A stretch of 29,676 nt of DNA from 1-14-0-10-37-14 sp037130845 (lineage in GTDB: Bacteria; Patescibacteriota; Patescibacteriia; Patescibacteriales; Patescibacteriaceae), in the NCBI GenBank assembly GCA_037130845.1, contig JBAXSE010000016.1, forward strand, positions 1 to 29,676, read 5' to 3'. A program made the translations under genes and the position numbers. Below the pieces are notes generated by a model. That model was given only the letters and a program-made list of their open reading frames with translations. It was not told the DNA's origin and did not search any database. Below, piece by piece: positions 13,601 to 20,835 of the stretch (position 1 is its first letter; every line of letters starts with the position of its first letter).

Positions 13601-16186
13601 TGCTCCGGTTGCGCCAGTGTCGGCATCACTCAAGAAGAGCACGATAATGCTTGTAATTGCTCCAGCACCTTTGGAAAGTACTGCGATACCAGTATCGGCG
13701 CGAATGGAGCTTGCAAGGACTGTTCTCAAATCGGCGACCCGGCAGAATGCACCAAGCATGATGCCTGTTGCGTAGACTTTAAACATGGCAATGCTTGCGT
13801 TTCGGTTACCGAGACCAAGGTTTTTGAAAATAATCTGGCCTATTGCGGTTATTATAAATGCGGCGATAGTTGCGCTCAGCCTGGCAAAGAAGGCGCCTAT
13901 ACCAAGGCAGCCGCCTGTACCGGGGATTGCGCAGCCTCTTGCGATGCTGATGCTGATTTGCCCGGCTGCCAGAAGGATAACAATAAGTGTCCGGCCGATA
14001 AGCCATTTTGCGGCAACAATTGCCTCTGTACTGCTAATGAAAAGAAGCCTGGTGATACTTGCGCCGGCCCAGGCGGATCATGCACTTTGTTTTGCAGCAA
14101 CGCTTATGATTGCCGCGGCGAGCAAGGATGCAAAGGCGCTAACTGCCCCGTAGTGGAACAGCCTTCTTGCCGCTGCTGTTGCGATCCGTCCAATAAATCA
14201 TCCGATCCTACAGCTGCCGATTTTGACAGTTGCAAGAATATCGGCGCCGGCAAACTGTCTTGTTTGCCTAATATCGGCAATTGCAGCGGCGATAAGCGAG
14301 GTATGTGCTGCGGTTGCAAAGAAGACGGCGACTGCGGCGACTCCGCCACTACCGGCTGCGGAAAAGATACTTGCTGCCACCCCAAGCTGTCTGTTTTGGC
14401 AATGACCCCAGAAAATAAGGCAGAGGCTATTTGCCGCAACACAGCTATCAAAGCGCAATTTTCGGCAGTTGTTGATAAAAATTCGTTGGCTGGCAATATG
14501 ATAGTCGTTGGCGACTATGGTGCAGGCTTGTGCCCGTCAGGCACATCGCTGCTTGGTACCGGCGCCCAAGCTTCTGCCGGAAGCTGGTTGGCTCGAGCAT
14601 GGCGGTCTCTTGCTGACTTATTCAACCTGTTATCTTTTAATCTGTTCAAGACAGCTTCGGCTCAGAATGACCATAACTATTGCCTGGTGCCAAGCCAGGT
14701 TAAAGGCATCGACTCTGTTAATGACAAAACCAATGTTTCTACTGCCGTTATTTCGCTCAAAAACGCCTTGGCCGCTAATACAAAATACTTTGTAATCATT
14801 AAAGGCGATGCCAATCTGACAAGCCAGGCCGGCGTCTTGAGTGATAAGGGAGTTGGGTTTGTGGGAGAAAATTTGCCGGGAATCGTTTCTTTTAATAGCA
14901 TCGAATATCCTAATAGCCAAGTTTGGTCGTTTACTACCGGCAGCGATATCTGTCAGGTGGTAAAAATTAAAGTTGATCCGTCGCAACATCTATTCCGGAA
15001 AGCCGGCGAGGCTATGTCTTTTAACGCTCAGGCTTTGGATAAGGAAAGCAATGAGCTCTATCCCGTTTCAGAATATGCCTGGTCTTATAATTGGAGCGTG
15101 CAGAATCCTGCGGTAGCAACCGTGCAAGCCGGTGATGACGATTCTTCGGCTGTAGTGAAGTCTGGCAATATCTTCGATGGAGTTTCTACGCTGGCCGCAA
15201 AGGCGGAATTTACTGCAGATCTTATCAGCCCTATGTCTACGGTTGGCCAGTCGGTTGTCGGCCAAGCTCGCTTGATTGTTTTCTTGTGCGCTAATCCGTG
15301 GCCGCCGATTGCCGATGTTAACGCTTGGCCTCTTCAATGGTTGGATACTGATAGTAATTGCTCGGTTTGTACTGATCCGGCCACCGGCAAAGCGCGTGCT
15401 TGTATTTCTGGCGATTGCGCCAGCAATAACTTTGCTTTGTATTATTGCCGTGATGCCGGGCAAGAGAGGACTGATGATGATTTACCTTCGCTAGATGCGC
15501 AATCTCCTGTCCGCGGGCGTTATTCTTATTCTGTTAATAATAAATGGGTAGATGTGCTTAAGGAATATTACTGGTTCCGCAGCCAATTGCCGACAGCGCC
15601 AGCTGATGTTAAGGGCGAGAATAGCGCGGCTGCTTTGGGCGGGGAAGCTAAGATCAGTTGGAGCGCTAGCGCCGATGCTGTTTATAAGATTTATTACGGA
15701 ACGGCCAGCGGCCATTATAATAACTACGTTATCGCCAAGGGAACTCCGGTAGTAATCAAAAACTTGAAGAATGGTACAACCTATTATTTCGCTATCACTA
15801 ATGTTGATACTCGCCAGACTGAATCCAGGTATAGCGCCGAAGTTAAGGTTGCGGTAGCTGATCAAGTAGCTCCTGCGGCTGTGGCTAATGTTGTTGCCGC
15901 GGTTGATGTTCGTAAGGCGGATAATATGACGATTAAGGCTACCTGGAAAAAGGAGACTATCGATATCGCGCGTTATGTCTTGGAATACGGCCCGAACAAC
16001 CCGCCGGCTGTCAGCATTAAGGTGGGCCTAAAGAATAATTATGTTATCAACCGGTTAAATAATATTAAAACTCAAGATTATTTTGTGCGGCTTTATGCCG
16101 AAGACGCGGCAGGCAATAAGAGCGCCTTTGTTAATCTTCGTTGTGCTAGCGGTTGTACCGGGTTGTGTGATTGTGTTGCTAATTAA
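10658..16186 (+). CDS. giant Cys-rich surface protein with T4SS-pilin-like module, IPT/TIG and FN3 domains
   Basis: 1842 aa. Signal peptide 1-24 (ends PVKAQ). Residues of about 25-130 are closely similar to the 883-aa neighbour and form the same two-helix pilin-like module (shared KIETAKKILKNGVIGLLIVL). After it come a Cys-rich segment (about 138-290), IPT/TIG-like domains (about 290-375, 475-565, 570-610), a very Cys-rich stretch (about 690-1245) with many CxxxxC and CC pairs reminiscent of disulfide-bonded extracellular modules, a Big_5-like domain (about 1245-1430), an Ig-like domain, and two FN3-like domains (about 1645-1825). An amphipathic insertion at 1309-1336 ends ASAQ, like a signal peptidase site. 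Probably exported, membrane anchored, and used for attachment to a host cell or for a surface structure; this is inference. Confidence 0.75.
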   Translation: MPKKLTQFLILIVFAISLALPVKAQLLDAWSDPFSESQVGFNAIASVGFGRKDPRVIAAGIVQIVMGFLGVLAILLIIYAGFLWMTAGGEAGKIETAKKILKNGVIGLLIVLSAFAIATYILRVLVPVTGGEQQTLQSTSCADGAKRSCGCGGIQSCGGSSWGPCVGSDCLANVSRHYCDSNTLTPVCDADSSLCEPNQYCDEKDCRCSVGGGVGDPCDSDLTNQTCEPNNARCGQYLTCDPNTCFCQGGPAIDALSPMGGFCDGNNAKPCLADDDCAGLNPATCNHQDPNGAVGNLLTIRGRYFDNYQAGQSKVFIGAVEAPLADSVNTHCNQGWTDTQIVVAIPAGAVSGLVRVENANGADTTADERGPKVKDFQVNNLQRPGLCQLSKVEGIYQDNLTYYGVNLGSVSGFFGNYVQSIPGLESVFTASDAGTLKVPQFEARETTTFVLAASKAASNFLGFNKLKDASSGPQVVSFEPSSGSAGTYVTIRGTGFGARRSNSSVMFDSIEADTSFPIVCAESVWVDNQIVVKVPTGIKDGDYQLGVEVGSQLGLSTQKFKVDSTKPLSAGLCKIEPSLVRTNDQVTLYGENFGRLDKNSHIKFNVDASQSFGAKICWGGSDDGKACTADRDCDSRQCLDALASWGPDAKASAPRPDKAVTKVPLAAITGPVTLYKNSPAVLSNSLNLTIGECLSDSQCGTGNYCCQQGSPLAGTCQDKPDKCFGANANCVYEWEFNTGGTGSCPDSKKNLCQDGTCCASTCVSKDLSGKTTCPDNGSCADVASNQCLGANTCPNAPGKCSSNNSIKIVGSTCDCALLGMAKAAYDSTLNRCVDQTAGQATGCDLPKNFSSGKESLSGYCAVYQGKSRWHLRTPSICPDGFTKATDNPRENVCVDINSSCQLCSGNLKCLEKDGKGVCASQYNVCPGQLTCQQGVCASQESVCECCCDKTQNSPQPGGANPGCCAPLTCANSCGAGGDFGLCSGCASVGITQEEHDNACNCSSTFGKYCDTSIGANGACKDCSQIGDPAECTKHDACCVDFKHGNACVSVTETKVFENNLAYCGYYKCGDSCAQPGKEGAYTKAAACTGDCAASCDADADLPGCQKDNNKCPADKPFCGNNCLCTANEKKPGDTCAGPGGSCTLFCSNAYDCRGEQGCKGANCPVVEQPSCRCCCDPSNKSSDPTAADFDSCKNIGAGKLSCLPNIGNCSGDKRGMCCGCKEDGDCGDSATTGCGKDTCCHPKLSVLAMTPENKAEAICRNTAIKAQFSAVVDKNSLAGNMIVVGDYGAGLCPSGTSLLGTGAQASAGSWLARAWRSLADLFNLLSFNLFKTASAQNDHNYCLVPSQVKGIDSVNDKTNVSTAVISLKNALAANTKYFVIIKGDANLTSQAGVLSDKGVGFVGENLPGIVSFNSIEYPNSQVWSFTTGSDICQVVKIKVDPSQHLFRKAGEAMSFNAQALDKESNELYPVSEYAWSYNWSVQNPAVATVQAGDDDSSAVVKSGNIFDGVSTLAAKAEFTADLISPMSTVGQSVVGQARLIVFLCANPWPPIADVNAWPLQWLDTDSNCSVCTDPATGKARACISGDCASNNFALYYCRDAGQERTDDDLPSLDAQSPVRGRYSYSVNNKWVDVLKEYYWFRSQLPTAPADVKGENSAAALGGEAKISWSASADAVYKIYYGTASGHYNNYVIAKGTPVVIKNLKNGTTYYFAITNVDTRQTESRYSAEVKVAVADQVAPAAVANVVAAVDVRKADNMTIKATWKKETIDIARYVLEYGPNNPPAVSIKVGLKNNYVINRLNNIKTQDYFVRLYAEDAAGNKSAFVNLRCASGCTGLCDCVAN

Positions 16187-16189
16187 ATT

Positions 16190-16218
16190 TTGCCAGATAG
16201 TTTTAGAAGTGCTATAAT
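16190..16218 (+). promoter_or_regulatory. promoter of the 282-aa membrane protein
   Basis: TTGCCA (16190-16195), 17-bp spacer, extended -10 TGCTATAAT (16210-16218). The start would lie near 16225, leaving about 11 bases to the ATG at 16236. It probably also drives the downstream genes to dgkA, which are 1-4 bases apart. Confidence 0.8.
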
Positions 16219-16235
16219 ATTTACTGATATATTTT

Positions 16236-17084
16236 ATGTTTGATAACTATCCCACAAGCCCGGCACAGAGCGGTAATTTGCCAAATGCCAACAATACTTC
16301 AGGTCAAACTGCTGCGCCTTTGGGTTCAGCCGAAGATATTTTTGCCGAGTTAGAAAAAAAAGCGGCTACTTCACAGCAAGTCCAGCGTCCTGTTGCTGCG
16401 CCTCCAAAGACGGCCAATGCCGCCGTCTCTCAATCGCCTTTTTTAAACAGCGGCCCTGCCTCTTCGGCTGGCCGACAGATGGGGACGATGCCTTTGGGGC
16501 CTACTCCGGTTGCTGGCAGTAGCCTTAAATATCTACTGATTGGCTTGGGCACTTTGGTGGTATTGATGGGCGGTGGGTTTTATCTTTATCAGCAAGTTCT
16601 AGCGCCAAGTTTTAATACAAAAAATACTCAAGCTCCCATAGTCCTTCCGGTTGTACCTGTTATGTCCACCGGCACACAAGCAGTAGTGGCTACCAGTACT
16701 GAGGCCACCTCTACATTGCCGATAATTACAAGCAGTGATCTGCCTAATGCCGTTTCGACTGCTACCGCTACCACCACTTACCCCAGCGGCCAGGCCGTTG
16801 TGTTGCCGAGCGGGCCGTCTAGCCCCGCGACAGTTGCCCCGTCTGCTAACTTGTCAGTTGATTCTGACGGCGATGGCTTGACTGACGCAGAAGAAACCAA
16901 ACTGGGTACTGATCCAAATAAAATTGATACCGACGGCGACGGCTTAACTGATTATGACGAGGTTAAGCTTTGGCTGACAGACCCTCTTAATCCTGATACC
17001 GATGGCGATGGTTATGCCGATGGTACTGAGGTTAAGAGCGGTTATAACCCTAAGGGGGCGGGTAAATTGATTATCAAACCATAA
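16236..17084 (+). CDS. single-pass membrane protein with thrombospondin type 3 repeats
   Basis: 282 aa. The N-terminal cytosolic part (1-97) is rich in Pro, Ala, Ser and Gln and includes SAEDIFAELEKKA. One membrane helix lies at about 98-119. A Thr/Pro/Val-rich stalk follows. The C-terminal 65 residues carry three DxDGDGxxDxxE units (DSDGDGLTDAEE, DTDGDGLTDYDE, DTDGDGYADGTE), the Asp-rich calcium-binding pattern of thrombospondin type 3 repeats. The next gene has the same plan, so the two probably arose by duplication or work as a pair. Located after the giant surface proteins, it could be a partner of the same envelope structure. Function unknown. Confidence 0.7.
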   Translation: MFDNYPTSPAQSGNLPNANNTSGQTAAPLGSAEDIFAELEKKAATSQQVQRPVAAPPKTANAAVSQSPFLNSGPASSAGRQMGTMPLGPTPVAGSSLKYLLIGLGTLVVLMGGGFYLYQQVLAPSFNTKNTQAPIVLPVVPVMSTGTQAVVATSTEATSTLPIITSSDLPNAVSTATATTTYPSGQAVVLPSGPSSPATVAPSANLSVDSDGDGLTDAEETKLGTDPNKIDTDGDGLTDYDEVKLWLTDPLNPDTDGDGYADGTEVKSGYNPKGAGKLIIKP

Positions 17085-17088
17085 AAAT

Positions 17089-18555
17089 ATGGCCGATTTA
17101 AAGCCAATAGCATCAACTGCGGTACCGATTTTACCAAAATCGCCTGTAGTAGCAGATCGTCCCTTGTCGACGAACCAGTCAGGCCCGGGCGGTCCTGCCA
17201 ATAGCAGCCCGCTAAACCGCCGCTCGATGGCGGATGTTGATCTTGATTCACGCCAAAACAAAGACGACTTTCTAAAGGCTTTGGGCGCCGGTACCGGTAG
17301 CGCCGGTTCTGCTACGGCAGTCAAAGAGAATGTCGATATCTATGTTATGCCTAAGGAATTCCAGAAGCACAACAGGGTAGTTTCCGGTGGCAATAAATCC
17401 GGCATGGTGGTAATGGTCATGGGAGTTGTCTTGCTGTTGGTTGTAGGCGGCGGTTTCTATTTGTTTTTCTTTCAGGCTGAAACTTTTAAGAATTTGATGG
17501 CTGCTTTTTCGTCAAACCAGCCGGCTAATAAGACAGCGGTCGTTAAGCCGGTTGTCTCGCCGGTTGCCCCTGTGACGCCGCCGGCAACGGCCGAGACTTC
17601 TACTATGCCAATAATGAGCCCTCTGGAGATATACAAGGCTTTTAACGAAGCGATTGCGGTTGCTAATTTTTATGAAGATTACTATCAAGCTGTCGCAAAA
17701 TACGGTTCCGAAAATTTACAGGCTGCCGTCAAGGCTGACAAGGCGATAGTTGAGCTGAGCCCTGAGTCTGCTCAGAAAAAGCTAAATGAAATAAAATTAA
17801 ATACACCATCTTTGACTGACGCGCAGGCTAGTTTTGAAATTTTGCCGGATGCCAAATCAGCAACCGTAAAATATGTATTGGTAGACGGAGCGTCCTCTGG
17901 TACAATTGACATGCTATTGGAGAATGAAGCCTGGCGTGTTAATAACGAAGCCTGGACCATTAAACCGGTTATCAAGACCCCGGAGGTTTATAAGCCATGC
18001 GAGGATCGTGATAGCGATCAACTGTGCGATAAAGAAGAAGCCCTTTTGGGAACTAAAAATGATTCTGTTGATAGCGACAACGACGGTTATTCTGACGGTC
18101 AGGAGGTTATTAATTTATATAACCCGATGGGAACCAACAAGCTGGTAGAAAGTATGGCAATTAATCAGTATCGTAATCCTGAGCTTGCTTTCTCGGTCTT
18201 GGCGCCTACTAAATCAGATAAATGGAAACCGGTCTCTTCCGGTTCGACTGAAGGCAGCGTGACTTTTAATAGTGATGATGGCCAATTTTTCCAGGTAATA
18301 TCTAATTTGAATGCCAGCAAAGAGAGTGTCGATCAATATTATCTAAGAATTATGGATGCAGGCTCAATCAACGAAAGTCAGCGCATCCATGGAGATAATT
18401 GGGATGGAATTTGGACCAATGACGGACTTAAGGTCTATATCGAAGATGTCAAGAAAAAACGGATTTATGTTTTGCAGTACGGACCGGGAGAAGGTAAGAC
18501 CTTGGATTATCTGCATTTATTCCAAGCGATGGTAAAAAGCTTTGTCGCCTTATAA
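17089..18555 (+). CDS. single-pass membrane protein with Ca-binding-type repeat and C-terminal extracellular domain
   Basis: 488 aa, 4 bases after the previous gene. Cytosolic N-terminus (1-104), low complexity; membrane helix about 106-128; Pro/Thr/Val stalk; then a helical and beta region (about 180-300) that resembles NTF2-like DUF4878-type domains (weak call). A thrombospondin type 3-like segment follows (CEDRDSDQLCDKEE and DSDNDGYSDGQE), with one Cys pair. The C-terminal domain of about 120 residues begins QYRNPELAFSVLAP and resembles exported beta-rich domains of unknown role. Two TM-plus-Asp-repeat proteins in a row after two pilin-module proteins suggest a common surface assembly. Not recognised beyond this. 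Confidence 0.7.
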   Translation: MADLKPIASTAVPILPKSPVVADRPLSTNQSGPGGPANSSPLNRRSMADVDLDSRQNKDDFLKALGAGTGSAGSATAVKENVDIYVMPKEFQKHNRVVSGGNKSGMVVMVMGVVLLLVVGGGFYLFFFQAETFKNLMAAFSSNQPANKTAVVKPVVSPVAPVTPPATAETSTMPIMSPLEIYKAFNEAIAVANFYEDYYQAVAKYGSENLQAAVKADKAIVELSPESAQKKLNEIKLNTPSLTDAQASFEILPDAKSATVKYVLVDGASSGTIDMLLENEAWRVNNEAWTIKPVIKTPEVYKPCEDRDSDQLCDKEEALLGTKNDSVDSDNDGYSDGQEVINLYNPMGTNKLVESMAINQYRNPELAFSVLAPTKSDKWKPVSSGSTEGSVTFNSDDGQFFQVISNLNASKESVDQYYLRIMDAGSINESQRIHGDNWDGIWTNDGLKVYIEDVKKKRIYVLQYGPGEGKTLDYLHLFQAMVKSFVAL

Positions 18556-18556
18556 C

Positions 18557-18982
18557 ATGAGTATAGATTTCAGCAATAGGACCCGCACGACCGTTGATCG
18601 TAAGTTGGCAGTAGCCACTTTGGATAAGTTATTGGCGCATTATCGCTTATCCGGACAGCATATTTCTGTGGTAGTGGTCGGCGATCGTGCTATGAGAACA
18701 TTAAACAATCGTTTTCGCCATAAGGACAGGCCAACCGATGTTCTTTCTTTTGCTAGCCGCGATACGGCTGCCGTTGATCCTTTGGACTTGGGCGAATTGA
18801 TTATTGATTGGCAGCAAATAATTCGGCAGGCTCCTCGTTTCGGCCAAAGGCCCAAGCGGGAATTGGTATATATCTTGACGCATGGTTTTTTGCATCTGTT
18901 GGGTTATGATGACAAGAGTTCGGCGGAAGCTGAGGCGATGAAGGTTTTGGGAGAAAAATTGATTAGCCGGCTCAAGCTTTAA
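18557..18982 (+). CDS. ybeY: endoribonuclease YbeY (rRNA maturation factor)
   Basis: 141 aa from the ATG at 18557, one base after the previous stop. A TTG at 18542 would add 5 residues overlapping the upstream gene and is less likely. YbeY is a metal-dependent single-strand endoribonuclease used in 16S rRNA 3' end maturation and ribosome quality control. Family marks are NNRFRHKDRPTDVLSF and the metal motif HGFLHLLGYDD near residue 113. The usual third ligand of H-x3-H-x5-H is Asp here instead of His, a change that may still bind metal. Gene order ybeY-dgkA is common in bacteria. Confidence 0.9.
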   Translation: MSIDFSNRTRTTVDRKLAVATLDKLLAHYRLSGQHISVVVVGDRAMRTLNNRFRHKDRPTDVLSFASRDTAAVDPLDLGELIIDWQQIIRQAPRFGQRPKRELVYILTHGFLHLLGYDDKSSAEAEAMKVLGEKLISRLKL

Positions 18983-18986
18983 TATT

Positions 18987-19340
18987 ATGATTAGTCCGTC
19001 TCGCCTGAAAAAAAGTTTTGTCTATGCTGCTCGCGGCCTATCTCGTATCTTTCGGGAAGAGCAGAATTTTCGTCTGGAGCTGGCTGTGGGTTTGATTGTT
19101 TTGTTGCTAGCTTGGCTGATGAAGGTCAGCTCTTCGGACAAGGCGATTTTGACGCTTACCATCGGTTTTGTCTTGTTGATGGAAATAGTTAATAGTCTGG
19201 TGGAGTTAATGAGTGATTTGCTCAAGCCGAAGTTGGATGTTTATGTCCGAGCGATCAAAGATGTAGGGGCAGCCGCCGTGCTGCTGGCTGCGCTGACTGC
19301 CGTGTTGATAGGAGTGTTCATCTTTAGCCATTATCTGTAA
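18987..19340 (+). CDS. dgkA: diacylglycerol/undecaprenol kinase
   Basis: 117 aa, integral membrane, three helices (about 31-48, 54-75, 92-114). The family phosphorylates diacylglycerol or undecaprenol, recycling lipid carriers for envelope synthesis. The signature is present as EIVNSLVELMSDL, then KDVGAAAVLLAAL, corresponding to the active-site region E-x2-N-(T/S)-x2-E and KD-x-(A/G)-A-x-A-V of the Gram-positive group. It starts 4 bases after ybeY and is probably cotranscribed. The substrate cannot be told from sequence; undecaprenol is typical of Gram-positive members. Confidence 0.88.
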   Translation: MISPSRLKKSFVYAARGLSRIFREEQNFRLELAVGLIVLLLAWLMKVSSSDKAILTLTIGFVLLMEIVNSLVELMSDLLKPKLDVYVRAIKDVGAAAVLLAALTAVLIGVFIFSHYL

Positions 19341-19348
19341 TCGGCGGC

Positions 19349-19354
19349 TATAAT
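19349..19354 (+). promoter_or_regulatory. possible -10 of an ftsA promoter
   Basis: A perfect TATAAT lies 26 bases before the ftsA ATG, a distance like those of other promoters in the window. No good -35 is present, so this is a weak call; ftsA may instead depend on read-through from dgkA (40-base gap). Confidence 0.4.
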
Positions 19355-19380
19355 TATTAATAAAGAAGTAGAGAATAAAC

Positions 19381-20652
19381 ATGAAAAGAGTAAACTCCAA
19401 AAATAGATTGATTGCCGGCTTGGATATCGGGTCAACGGATATCCGTTTGGTTATCGGCAATGAAGTACCGACCGAATCCGGTGACAAGCTGGAAATTTTT
19501 GGCGCGGTATCAGTGCCGGCTGCCGGTATCAGCCGCGGTGTTATCAATAGTATCGAAGATGCTACCTCGGCTATATCGGCTTGTCTGGAAAAGGCTGAGC
19601 GTCTGTTGCGGGTAACCGTGACAGATGTCTATATCGGTATTAACGGGCCCAATCTGAAGTGCGAGCGGTCTAAGGGCGTGGTTGCTATTTCTCGCGGCGA
19701 TGGCGAAATAACCGCTGACGATATTACGCGCGCGCTAGAAGCGGCAGAAGCGGTAAGCGTCCCGCCTAATTATGAAATCCTGCATGTTATGCCGGTGTCT
19801 TACAAGGTAGACAACCAAGAACAGGTTAAAAATCCCTTAGGTATGACAGGCGTCCGCTTGGAGGTGGAAGCTTTGGTAATCCAGGCTTTGTCCAGCCAAA
19901 TCAAGAACTTGACCAGAGCTATCGATCGGGCGAATCTGCACCTTGAAGATCTGGTTTTTTCTCCATTAGCTGCTGCTTCTATCGCCTTGGATGACAAGCA
20001 ACGTGAGCTGGGTGTGGCTCTGGTTAATATGGGCGCTACCACTACCAGCGTAGCTATTTATGAAGAAGGGGAATTATTACATACTGCCGTCTTGCCGATT
20101 GGCGCTAGCCATATTACCAATGACATAGCCATCGGTTTGCGTTGCCCCATCACTTTGGCCGAGCGTATCAAGGTTCGTTATGGCTCAGCTAAGGCAGAAA
20201 AATTTACCAAAAAAGACGAAATAGATATTACCGATATCTTGCATGAGGAGGGACTGGAAGACGAAAACTCTATCATTTCGCAGCATTACGTGGCGGAGAT
20301 AATCCAGGCGAGAGTCGAAGAGATTTTGGAACGAGTGGATGCCGAATTCAAGAAAATAAACCGTTCGGGTTTGTTGCCGGCTGGCGTAGTGCTGACTGGC
20401 GGCGGCGCCAAGCTGACGGACATCGTAGAAATATCCAAAAAAATACTTAAGCTGCCTGTTACCTTGGGCGGAAACAAGCAGGCTGCCACGCGCCATGACA
20501 AGGCCAATGATCCTGAATATTTGACCGCTTCCGGATTAGTAGTCTGGGGTGATATCAATCTCAAGCAATCTTCTCGCCATACGGGAGGTTTTGGCTTGGG
20601 TTCCGATTTGGGCGGAGGTATCAAAAAGTTGTTTTCTATTTTTAAGTCCTAG
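19381..20652 (+). CDS. ftsA: cell division protein FtsA
   Basis: 423 aa, actin-like ATPase that ties FtsZ filaments to the membrane and recruits the division machinery. The phosphate-1 region is AGLDIGSTDIRLVIG (about 13-27). The SHS2 (1C) domain follows (about 85-165). The phosphate-2 region, usually DIGGGTTD, is NMGATTTS here (about 217-224), a loss of the usual Asp that may lower ATP hydrolysis. The adenosine motif is VVLTGGGAKL (about 338-347). The last residues GGGIKKLFSIFK fit the C-terminal amphipathic membrane helix. It is paired with ftsZ as in most bacteria, but with a gap of 183 bp holding a likely ftsZ promoter. Confidence 0.93.
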   Translation: MKRVNSKNRLIAGLDIGSTDIRLVIGNEVPTESGDKLEIFGAVSVPAAGISRGVINSIEDATSAISACLEKAERLLRVTVTDVYIGINGPNLKCERSKGVVAISRGDGEITADDITRALEAAEAVSVPPNYEILHVMPVSYKVDNQEQVKNPLGMTGVRLEVEALVIQALSSQIKNLTRAIDRANLHLEDLVFSPLAAASIALDDKQRELGVALVNMGATTTSVAIYEEGELLHTAVLPIGASHITNDIAIGLRCPITLAERIKVRYGSAKAEKFTKKDEIDITDILHEEGLEDENSIISQHYVAEIIQARVEEILERVDAEFKKINRSGLLPAGVVLTGGGAKLTDIVEISKKILKLPVTLGGNKQAATRHDKANDPEYLTASGLVVWGDINLKQSSRHTGGFGLGSDLGGGIKKLFSIFKS

Positions 20653-20654
20653 CT

Positions 20655-20822
20655 GTTCACATTTTTTAACCAGGCCTAGATTGCTTATTATTACCTTATT
20701 TTTATACCTGTTCACAAATATTGTAGGGCTTTCTTGATTATTTCTTCTTGTTGAGCTAGAATATAGTCATAGAGAAAGCCTTTTTTGATAGCGAGATTTG
20801 GGCTGATATTGCTCAGTTCACA
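20655..20822 (+). repeat. three GTTCACA repeats in the ftsA-ftsZ gap
   Basis: GTTCACA occurs at 20655-20661, 20710-20716 and 20816-20822. The first and third continue with three or four bases and then TTTAA. The copies flank the likely ftsZ promoter. They may be sites for a regulator; none is known to me with this motif. Confidence 0.35.
20734..20762 (+). promoter_or_regulatory. likely ftsZ promoter
   Basis: TTGATT (20734-20739), 17-bp spacer, TAGAAT (20757-20762). The start would be near 20769, leaving a leader of about 67 bases. Confidence 0.5.
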
Positions 20823-20835
20823 ATGTTTAAACACT

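Noticed and set aside
18542..18556. TTG start of ybeY
   Set aside because: It overlaps the upstream gene; the ATG at 18557 is one base after its stop.
20785..20835. Longer ftsZ start
   Set aside because: The extra 17 residues have no FtsZ character; the ATG at 20836 gives the normal N-terminus.
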